Source: Watersipora subatra (taxonomy: Eukaryota > Bryozoa > Gymnolaemata > Cheilostomatida > Watersiporidae). Taken from it: 64,000 nt of DNA. Made by a program: the position numbers and the translations under genes. The stretch lies in contig NC_088711.1 of NCBI RefSeq assembly GCF_963576615.1, positions 56,958,248 through 57,022,247 on the forward strand. Direction: 5' to 3'. The notes beneath the pieces were generated by a model, which saw only the letters and a list, made by a program, of their open reading frames with translations, did no database searches and had not been told where the DNA came from. Position 1 is the first letter of the stretch; each line of letters begins with the position of its first letter. Shown in pieces: positions 39,932 through 51,900 of this stretch.

Positions 39932-42900
39932 TCAGACATTCATATTGGCCACAGTCCACATCATGAGCCAGATGGGTAGCTGAGTGAGACACGTAATGTA
40001 GACAATGTAGTTATTGTAAAGGAAGTGATCTACCAGTGCATAGACGATAGAATCTGAGAGATTAGATAGTACAACTTCTAGGCTGAGAGAATCCCAGGTC
40101 ATAGTCCCGGTGAGCAGATTGTGAGCTAGCAGTGTCAGTATTACTATACCGAGAGGGGAAACTATCAGGAGAAAAAGGCTTTGCAGCAATGTTACGATCC
40201 TACAAAGATGAATGGAGATAAAATTAATAACGACCCATGATCCTTTTGATGTCAGCAGACAAAGAGATGTGTCAGATAATTATTGGTGGTTCGCTAACAA
40301 CAGTTACTGACAACGAGAGAAGCTTTTTTATCCTTCTGAAGGTGTGAGACACTCAGTAAACAGTTATGTACTATAGTCTAAATTGAACATGTAGCTGTAA
40401 TATCCAATATGGAATTTGAATTAAAACTGCAGCAAGTAGGTCAAATCACAAGAAAATTGAAGATCAAACAATGAAAAAGGTTAAGCAGAGATCAAATCAG
40501 ATCCTCTACCGTTTTGCTGTTTCCACTGCTTCAGCGTCTTAGAGGTTAGAAGGCTAGAGACTTGCATTATGTTGATGCAATACAAAATCTGTCTTCCTTA
40601 CCATTTGGTAAACTAATGATAACAAAACAGCATCAACTATAGAACTACATACATTCATCTAACTTTTAACCACTTTGACCCTCTATTTTGTACAATACCT
40701 GCTATTGTGAGGACGGACAATACAGTAGACTGGCACTGTGTAGGCAGCGATAAACACAGAAAGCGAGATGTTGAGCAAAGAAAGTGAAAACAAGACGATG
40801 CCGTGATATATTAGGGCGAGTGTCTTGAATAGCTTCCAATTGAGATCATCAAACTCTTCCTTCCTGTAATTACAAATACTGACTATGTATAGTGTGAGGT
40901 CTGTATACAGCAGGTATGTATGCCATGGTACCTCAAAACACTATACAGTATGTATGTAGATCATGTTAGCTCAAAGTATGATATGTAGGTCATGCTAGCT
41001 GAAAACATGACATGATATGACCTACATAACGTGTTAGGTCGTGTTTTGAGAAGTAGGAAGTAGAGACTATGGGAAGTAGAAACCTACAGTTCAAGCACTG
41101 TCACTAGCTGCAGACGGTAAATTCAGTAGCTGAGCACCGTTCAACCTCTGCAAGGTGTCATAGACGAACCTTCCAAAAATGCATTGCGTAGGCAAAGGTC
41201 AGCACTTTCCAACTGGCATGCCCAGTGGCAGCAGCATTTTTGAGTTAAAATGATCATAATATTCCATAGCAGCCCAGCCATCTGATCATCACTAATGGAG
41301 TTTTATGTGAACATAAGCCGATGCGACAAACTTACTTTGAATAACAATAGCTACATGTAGAATATAGTATTCCTATTAATATCTATTGTATGCATGATAC
41401 AAGAACAATCTACTCTAAAAAGTCTAACAAAACTTAATAGCAGCACTTGAAGAAACTTCGCACAGCTTCTATATACTGAGTGATAAGGAAAGGTGGATGA
41501 AATAGAGCAGATGAGGTGGTCTAGAAGTATTAACCCTATGACAATCTTTACTATAATAAAAGCGGTGTCCATCTGTCTAATAGCGTTAGGAAAAAATATT
41601 GACTCGCACGGGAATCGAACCCAGTGCTTCAGATCCATAGGCAAGCACACTATCACTACGCCTCTTGATCACCTTGGCCCTTGGTGCTCCACGAATTAGT
41701 TATGCGTATACTGATTTACACATGACGATCTTTCATGACGCACGGAATCGAACGTACTAGTTTGAACAAAGACGGAACTTACCCGACTATCGTCTTAAGG
41801 AGAATCATGGATGACATAAAACAGGCAAGACCACCTAGTAAGACAGCATCTACAGGCTGTAACTGACTGATCTCTCCTCCACCAAAGAGGGTTGGCGTGT
41901 GCAGCATGACATACCCGCACAAGTGACAACCTATGACAAGTGGCAAGAGCTGGTAGATTCCTTGCAGAATGCTCTGCAATAGAGAAAAATTGCTAAAGCA
42001 GATCAAAACATGTGAGAATTAAAATATGTACAATGTTCAGCAGGAATAATGAATTCTAGTATAAAAAGGGTAGCTCCACATATGTGAAGAAATGTCAATA
42101 AGTTGATCAAAATTATGAAAGTGTAGATACTTATGCTTTTACTTAAATACTTTTAAAATAATAATTAATAAAGTAAAAAATAATAAAATAAACAAAATAT
42201 TGAAACATTACTGTTTATTTATCAAATGATTTTATACTTTCACCTTCATTAAGACTCCAAGCGCAAAACAGAGTCTTCTATTGGTAATTCATCAAGGAAA
42301 AGAAAGGCCATCACCATGGAGGTCAAACAAGATATTAATGAAAGTGTAGAGTAATTTATCCGGCATTTTCCGACTTACACCGAAAATTCGAGTTACACTG
42401 TATCTTAGGAGCGAATTATTGTCATAAGCCACAGACCCCTGTACATGTTTTTACTAGGACAGATGGGCATTGCAAACTAAGGTCCTCCTGTACATGATCT
42501 TATCAGGACAGATGGGCATTGGGAACTACGGTCCCCTGTACACGATCTTATCAGGACAGATGGGCCGAGGACTCCTGTACATGTTCTTACCAGGACAGAT
42601 GTGCCGAGGACCCCTGTACATGTTCTTACCAGGACAGATGTGCATTGCGAACTAAGACTACAATGGCATAGTGTTGTTACTTTTACTATCTCCTTCATCA
42701 ACCAAAAATCCAATATTGCGATCATAGTTATGTTACAGCTTATGCTACAGATAAAATAAAACTCTAAGGAGACACAAATCTATGACCTAGAATGCATTCT
42801 ATAAATACTAGAGCTCAAGAGATGCTCCATAGATCTACTCACATCAGGTAGTCTCACAGTGCTTAAGGCCTCTTGAGTAAAATTACCATCCGCGGTGAAA

Positions 42901-45900
42901 GCTTGCTCCTGATTTGCTTTTAGTTTATCATTTCTGGTGGTCACATCATATGAGAACTTGTTCCACAATGCAATGGCGTATAGACAGAGGTCAAGATGAA
43001 TAACAGAGTATTGACAAATACTGCAAATAAGTATACCTGTCTATACTAACTAAACATCTTTGAGAGCACGAAAAGGTGCAAGTTATGACTTTAATGTCAA
43101 GGTACAAGGTCATAGTGGTGCCATTTGATCTTAAAAACCTGTTTTTGTTTTATTACGTTCAACAGCGCATCTTTCACTTGTAACAAAAGAAAAATTATTC
43201 GGTTTCTCTCTTCGTAGTGTCGGTGGAAATTAAAAATGTGGGTTTACCTGTGCGCAACAAGAAGCTGTACAAAGGAGAACTATTTCTTCTATCATTTTAA
43301 AACAAGTGTCACTCATTCTAATAACTGACTGGCTATGATTCTCACAACTCTACTTCTATCTGAGGCCAAAACAATTGTTCCAGGATTGTAGAGAGTTCCT
43401 CAAGGCCGATTAAATGTGAACCCGTATCCTTGCTAACATCCATGACCCTAACCTAAGCACTAAAGTACAGTTCTCCTCAGCTACAGAAAAATCGCCGAGT
43501 GCTTGAGAGTTATAAAGTTGACTTTACAGGAGATTGTTTCTCCATACATGTGTTCCGAAGAAGCTAACAAGAAAGAGGTTTTTCCGCTTTTGCTGTCAAA
43601 GTTAGTGTGCCTTTGTTATTAAATGGCTTCATTGCCAATAACGTTGAAATGAAATTACAAGTGAGGGTAAAAATCGTCAGGGTCATGGTGATATCAGATT
43701 ATTTTAAATTGTTGAAAAAATCAAAGGATATTTGAATTAGCGCTGCGGCGACCATCAGACCAAAGGGAGGCGTGTAGAGTCCAATAGAAATGTATCGGTA
43801 GGTGCAAGGCTGCAGGTAAAAGAAGAAAGACTGGTGAAACTTCTCCAGCAGGTTGTTAAAACACCTGAAAACACCTTCAATCAGTTGACCTGCATCCTCC
43901 AGCTTATTTCTAGTACCAGACTTCCCTCTTATAGTCAAGGAGTCTATCCGGTGCCTGGAAACAATTCAAGCATTGCAAGACAAATAGAATACACACTATC
44001 ACAGTATTTCCTTACAGCCGATTTAAAAAGACAGTTTTTAGAGTCGATTCTTTAAAAAAATCACAATAATAAAATTTAATCTTTAATAATAAAAATTTCA
44101 TCATGATTTAGTGGTTTGTAAAACGATTCGTAGTCTGAGGTTTGTGTGTCTCTGACGTTGACCAATAGAAGTTAATATAAAACAGTTAATGCTAATAAAA
44201 TATATTACAAGCTAAACTGATATATTCCAAATGTATGACTTAAAAAATTGCAGTCCGCCATTGGTCACTCGGCAGCGCCAAGCCTAATTTAAAATGACCT
44301 GCTCCTATAATATGGACATGCAAAGATTTTAACTACTTTTTAATGGTTGTTGGCTCATTATTATATACGACCTATAACGTATTGAGCAGTAGAAACCCTC
44401 TTAATTCGTTCAAACTAATGAAACAGTCAGTCCTTCATTTGCACAGTGATAATCATACTTGAGGCTTTTTTGAAAGCTTACAAACAAATTATATATTTTA
44501 TATAACGCATGATTGAGTCTATAATTAACTAATAATGTTTTTATACTACAAACACAAATATAAACTAATTCTACTTAAAGCATGTAGTTACATAATTTTT
44601 TAACATATATTTCAATACATCAGAGTCTTGGTTTTCGAATGAGCTATTGTTTGCCATGGTGAGACAGACATTGGTTGGTGTTTATAGGATTTCCCCAGAG
44701 CTCTACCGCAGAAATGTTCAATGGTATAGGCTCGAAAATTGTGATGTCACAATTTTCATATTTGGTGTTGTGTGCTCTTACCCTTATTTTATAGCTTACA
44801 GCTTATATTTATCAACTACGATAATGACACTAGTGGCAGGCGAAGGTAAGACAACCCAAGAGAACCAATGAAGATGACAAAGAAATCAGTGTCATTAGCT
44901 CTTTATGTACAGGTTATTTCTATGATAAATAACTCAGATTCCAAGCACCATACTATGTTTTCCCGATGATGTTATGTACTAGCCCTCTCTTTTTATTGTG
45001 ATGTTGAGGGGGACGGCTGACACTAATTAATTTCAAGCATTGCTGATCTCGCATAACTGCCATTGACATATAGTCCTATAGCAACTGCAGGTCATAATTT
45101 AATCGATGTGATTTCATTACCTTTATCAACCAAAGTATATTTATTGAAGCATAATTAATTAACTCAGAACATGTGTTTGTATTGGTCCGCGTTAGCACAA
45201 TCCCCGGGCATTGTTGATTATCTAGAATCCTACTTTAATATTAGCGCTCTCTGGGTTAAACGGCACCAATTGTCACAGAAAAGCGCAGCCTCAATGGCAG
45301 CGAAAGGGATCGACCACCTCAGGCTAAATAATAATTATGACATCACATTGTGGGAACTGCAAGTAAGTGTTTTTTTATTGCAGGACATACTTTTGACACA
45401 CTGATTTTTATAGTTCTATTATTCTTTGTGTATTGAATATAGGCTCATTCGAAAGCCAAGACTTTGATGTATTGAACTATATAATAAAAAAATTATATAA
45501 TTTATGTGCTTTAATTGATTTAACATAGCATTGTCATCTAGGTGTTATTGGTTGAAGGTTTACTTGCAATAAAATTCACATTACAGTTATTTGGTATCAA
45601 AAGATTCACCATGTCTTACTCTGCTGTGTTGTAGGTGCAAAATATGTGGAAATGTGATTACAAGCCCTTAAAAGCTCAAAAGAGAACAATTAATCGCAGC
45701 CATCCCAAAAACGCCTTAGATTGGAATCCCTCTCAAAAACGGCTCAAATGGAACGTAGTTGAACACGATGTGCTTCTGTTTACACTTTCATGCAATCTCA
45801 TTCGTCGAAATATTTTCACAAATATACTTCATGCTTTCAATAAAACCACATCTATTGTTCTTATACGTGTATTTCATTTCATCATCATTGTAATGCTGTC

Positions 45901-48900
45901 ATTTTGAGCACTGATATCTCAAAATCTAGCCTAAAATTAGTTTAATTTTTTAACCTTAGCTCGAAGGAGTGCGCATCATCCTCTGATAAACATGAGGAGC
46001 CTGTTGGTCACCTGTGATAGTTGACAGACGCTGCAGAAATTGTTCACGCCATTTGGCAAGAAGTATGGGTAACCCCGGTCAGATTACTACTAGATGATTA
46101 GACCAAGCTGAAACGAAACTGTAAAGCAGCGAGCATCTTTATTTGATAAGGGCTTTCCGGTAAAACCCGAAGTGTTTATCATAAGCTAGTTCTACAAGAC
46201 GTTTTATATTGAGCCTTTTATTTCAGGTGATAACATCACGTGTCAAAAAAATAATCACGTCGAGTTGAGTATGTCATCAAAATAAAGGGATTCCAACCTA
46301 CGGCGTTTTCATGATGGCTGCGATTAACTGTTCGTTTTTGGAGCTTTTAAGAGCTTGGAATCACATTTCCACATATTTTGCACCTACAACACAGCAGAGT
46401 AAGACATGGTTAATCTTTTGATACCAAATAACTGTAATGTGAATTTTGTTGTAAGTCAACCTTGAAGAATGTTCATCCTGGAATAAACTCACCACCTAAA
46501 AAAAACTTTAGAGAATGTAGATAAAAAAGTTACCAATCAATGCGAAAACTAAAATTGTTAACAAATCCAAAAAAAAATTTTTTAAAACCAGAGAGAAAAA
46601 ACTGCTAAATTTATGCGAAAAATTAAAACTAAAAAAAATGAAAGGAGGTAAGCTGCCGGGAAGAGAGATGAAGCTGACCTAAGAAAGAGTCCGTGGTTGG
46701 CGCTCGCCATGCCAGTAGCCTGCTGTACCATCATGGTAAACATTGTGACCAGGTTGTACCGGACCATCTCTGTTACATCGTAGGTCCTGATGTCAGACTG
46801 TCATAGTGTAAAAACATGTAGCCAAAGATGACATGATTGACTTGTGACTGATAACTTTGCAAAATAATTAAGGATAAAATAGTGATAGAAACTTTATCCA
46901 ATGATATTGCTGACTACCATTGCGTTTGAGGATGGTGGTAACAGGAGTTGGAAAATATCATGATTTTTAAAAATGATATTGTTTCAATTTCAATCATTTC
47001 TTTGATAAATTTGATTTAATCACTCACTTGTGCTCACGCAAATTGTCTGTGAATTGCATCACACATCAGAATGCTGGTGAACCCACTTTTCAGCCTTAAT
47101 GATTTAATTTAATTTAAAAAATTCTTATATTCGTTGCATTCACATCCATGTAAAATCATAATTTGCAAAATACATGCAAATAAATGGAGTAGAGTTACTA
47201 GCAGTGACACTTTGAAACATACAGACACACTCTTCCTTGGTGTGATCGATGCAGTTGATCATGGGAAATATAAATACCAGCCTGTCAGTTTTTTAGCACC
47301 TAGCTGAGTTCTTATTTTCGAATGAATGAAGCTAACAGTGTAGTAAAGAGTTTAATATCGTGATATCATTTATTAAACAGAGTAGGGAAGGAAAACTACC
47401 AGTTACAGTTGTTACTGCTTTGATGTATACTAAATAAACTCATAGGTCTTAACTTTAAAGGTCTTCCTGTAGCATTTTAGTACACATGCAGTCAATTATC
47501 TCCATCATACATGGTAATTCTTGATAGAGGAGCATTTAAAGATTTTTTACACACATAAAAACAAGATTGTTTGCCAACAAAACATTGATTTTAGCAAAAT
47601 TATGAAAAAAATTCATGAAAATCATGTTTTTTTCTTAACGATTTAAATCATTTGATGTTTCATGCAAAGCAAAGCTGATAAAAATACTTGAAAAAGCTCA
47701 GATGTTTAAATATTCTAGTCTCACTTAAATATGGAGGATCTTACCTACAAATACGAGTTTTAGTTTGAAAGCAATTGATAACCTGTGAAAAGACATAAGA
47801 AATGTGCAAAAGATATATATGACCAATCTGAAGACATAATCTTTAGTGATTGTTCCTGATCGGTAAAACATATTTCCTTGTACATTTATACATTTTGTAG
47901 CAAACGGTTTTCTTTCCTTATGATTTGAATAAAAGTTTTGAATTACAAATTTTTTTAAATAAAAGTTTATATTAACATGTCTTCTACTTGACATTTTGAA
48001 AAAAATTCAGGGTAGTTTCCTGTCTGCCAACAAATAATCGGACAGTGACTACAGAGAGCAGACGCCGTCCTCTATTCACGCATCCATACAACCTCAAGTC
48101 AACGACCATCCATCTGTGTACAGCTCTTCAAACTTCAGATAAGATGCTTTAAAATTACTTGAAGTTGAAAAACTACTTTTGTTGTCCTCTATTCAGGACA
48201 AGAGCTTATTGGCTAGTTTTATCATGCAGCCAATCAGCTGCAAACTATAAAATAGGTGACTGAACCCGCGCTAAATACAGCCATAGTGAGCTCAAAAGGT
48301 AGCCCGCCATGAGTTCAATACTCACCCTGCCATGAATTCGGCTCTCAATGCCCTGTTCTCTTGCTAGCCTGTGGACCACATTTGGCAGGTCAAGGTTGGG
48401 CATGTTTCCATTGATACCCTCAATTAAAACATCTACACCGTCAAAATTGAGGCTTTCAAACTCCAAGTTTACAGCGCCCTGTAAAAGGCCCCCTCTCGCC
48501 GGTAGTCTCCCAGGCTTGATGACTAAAATATATTATCCTGGTCTAAGCATAAAAAGGTAAAACTTCCCACAGTGTGTGCAGTCTATACCAGACAGCCTTA
48601 TTGTGTTATTACTCTGTTATGATGTTACCCAATATTGATGATTGGTCAATCAAGAAAGAATAATGATATTCACAGATAACCAAAACAGCACGCAGTCTAA
48701 AAATTATCAAACTTAGAAACCAAACTGACAGCTCCAACGTCTAGCTTTTATGCCTTGAAGCAGTACATTAGGATAAAACAATGTGAGACAGATAATTAAA
48801 ACTCTCCTTAGAAGTTATGTAAATGTTATATAAAGATCTGTTCTGTTGGTTCAACTGGCCCAATATCTTTATTATAGACACTTCCAGCATTACGCCATTC

Positions 48901-51900
48901 AACAGATGGCCACTGATACATTACCTACATGTAGTAATTTCTAAAACACAATATTTACTATAATAAGAGCCATGCCCTTTCATTCGTTCCTCAGACCATT
49001 CAAAGCCACACTGATAGTTTAAGAAAAAGATTGCAAGCAACGGGATTCAAACTCCCAACTTGTCGATTGGTAGACAAACGCTTTACCACTTGCACTAATC
49101 TATCACTTCACTCAACTCCGAAATAATTGTGCGGTTAATTACACCTGACGATCTCTCACGGCACATCAGACTGCCAGGGTACAAGTACATAATGACAACA
49201 ACAAACATGGTGACAGCATTATCAAAGATTTTTGCTTTTGGTCTCATCCAGATGTAAATAGAACATTCTAGAAGAGAAGGAGGAGTGTCACTTTTGAGTT
49301 GCTCAAGTTGAACGGTAAGCAATCATGCTTTCACAAGTGATTGAAATGGTCAATATAGCCATATCACCTGTAGCAACTTTAATAACAAATCACATTTTAA
49401 TGACACGTAAACATAAAACATTTTTGCATGGTTGATAACTAAATATCCAAGCTAAACTAATGCATGTTTGACAATAGAGAAGTGACAGACATATAGAACA
49501 GTTATAGACTAGTGAGTCTTCAATTTAATGAATATCGACTATCGAGGGATGGCGCTAATAGATGACATTAGGCTCCATTGACCTGCTGAGTGATATCACA
49601 TGAAGATTAGTGTTTTGGCCTGTCAATTGTTAGTTGTGATGCTTGCACATAAAAAAAATTTTTAATTTTTGAAACAAGCCTTTTACGAGGCCATTAGTTT
49701 TGTCACAAACAAAACTACAGCTCAATCGCAAGCTGTTGTAGGTAAAAATATATTAAGGGTAGCGGCAAATCGAGCCTGATGAGCATCGCGGCATTGCCCA
49801 TAAAAAATCTAAACTCAAGAGATCAGATGCTGATGAGGACTCAGCAATTGACTGCGTTGAGATGTCGAGGTATGACCTTGACATCATACCTCAATGACAT
49901 ATGACATCATACCGTCATACCTTGAATGTCTGGGTATGACTGTGTTGACATGTATTCTGGAAGGGTGACATGATGAAGGCCACACTGTCTTAACATTTTA
50001 TGCGACTGATGCAAGTGAGGATTCGCATCACTTCTGCAGTTCAAATATAGTCAGATAATTTAACAATTGATTAGTCTGACAGAATGTCTTTTAGAATTCC
50101 TCCAGTTGGAATTTCCCGGTGTTTTCTTTAAACGTTTTCTCTCATTTATGCATAAAATATCTAAATGCCCGACCGATAATACAGATAATAACAACAGTAG
50201 TTAGCTGTATCTGCATGCTAGGCAGATCGACTGCACAGGGTACGTAGTTGTAATAAATAGATAAACACACTCACAAGGAAAAATGGAGGAGGTAACCTGA
50301 AGGTAGCCGTCAAGCCAAGCCTGTGTTCCTATCAGCTCGTGTTGGCTGAATAGAAATATCACATCTTTCGACCAATAATTTTTTCCTACAATTAAGCTCC
50401 CATTGGTGAAAACAAGTGTCATGACAGAGATTAAATCCATTTAAAAAAGAAATACAGACAAGTGAAAGGAGATAACTTTTCAAAATCTCAAAAACATAAC
50501 TAATTGGCAAACATAACATTACTTGTGCAATCTAAACTAGGTTTGACAGCAACTTTATAATGTACATAACATAACCTAAACCCTCAAGCCTAAACCATGT
50601 ATCACATCATGTGAAAACATCATTATAAAGTTAAGTTATAGTAGTTTGGTATACAGTGTCTAAGGAACTGGGCAGTGTCACCATGCGAACAGTATAATAG
50701 TACTTTGGTACACAGTGTCTAAGGAACTGGGCAGTGTCACCATATGAACAGTATAATAGTACTTTGGTACACAGTGTCTAAGAAACTGGGTAGAGCGTCA
50801 CTATGTGAACAGTATAATAGTACTTTGGTACACAGTGTCTAAGGAACTGGGCAGTGTCACCATGCGAACAGTATAATAGTACTTTGGTACACAGTGTCTA
50901 AGGAACTGGGCAGTGTCACCATATGAACAGTATAATAGTACTTTGGTACACAGTGTCTAAGAAACTGGGTAGAGTGTCACTATGTGAACAGTATAATAGT
51001 ACTTTGGTACACAGTGTCTAAGGAACTGGGCAGTGTCACTATGTGAACAGTATAATAGTACTTTGGTACACAATGTCTAAGAAACTGGGTAGAGTGTCAC
51101 TATGTGAACTCGGTACTGCTGTACCAAGGAGCAAACATAACATTACTTACGTTTCATGTGTTTGGCAAGAGCAAGCATGAGAGCGACACTGCCGTCTGTG
51201 CGCCCGAGGCTTGTGGCTGACGGCCTGAGAGGGGTGCTCATCACCATAGACTCGGTGCTAGAGGCTCGGGGAGCTCTCAATATGGCGTATACATTCTCAC
51301 CAGGCACTGTCTCGTTGTTCATAAGATTCATGGGATATGTAAACTCATAAGGCTGTGTGTGCACCTCTAGTCCAAGGGCTACTAACTCTTTCAATAGCCA
51401 GCTTGTAGGCACATCCCTGTAAGAGAAGTTGTCCGTGCCTACCGCACCTTTTACATATTCACAAACAACTCCCAGACGTTACTGGAAAACTCATGAGTCA
51501 ATCATGTAGAAGCTGTACAGTAAGCAGATGAGCTAACATTAGATGATACATGGAACAACTGATATTTCAAGAAATTGAAAAAAAAAATTTTTTGATCCAT
51601 CCATTCCTAAAAGTACATGAAACTGACTGGGACTCAAAATATCGTGTAAAGTGAATTGTTGACATTTCAATAATTTTTTTGAGATACGAGGAAAAATACG
51701 TGCTGAAATGACATGACTAGTTGCTATAGTTGATATCGGCTATTGCGTTCAAGTTACAGCGTTACTTGTCTCCCTTCTCCTGATCTCTTTGCAATTGTAA
51801 ACATCATAATCGCACATTCGTTTGATCTGAGCATTTAAAGTTTTGTTGATTTTAATCTTGAAACATCCTGGCAATCAGATTACCTCAAACAACAAAAAAA

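Noticed and set aside
41351-41699. Overlapping open frames on both strands
   Set aside because: Coincide with the tRNA-derived repeat in a GPAA1 intron; no coding signal.
45635-45907. 90-codon plus-strand open frame
   Set aside because: Lies inside the inverted-repeat element at 45556-46462; the same sequence occurs in both arms, so the frame is chance.
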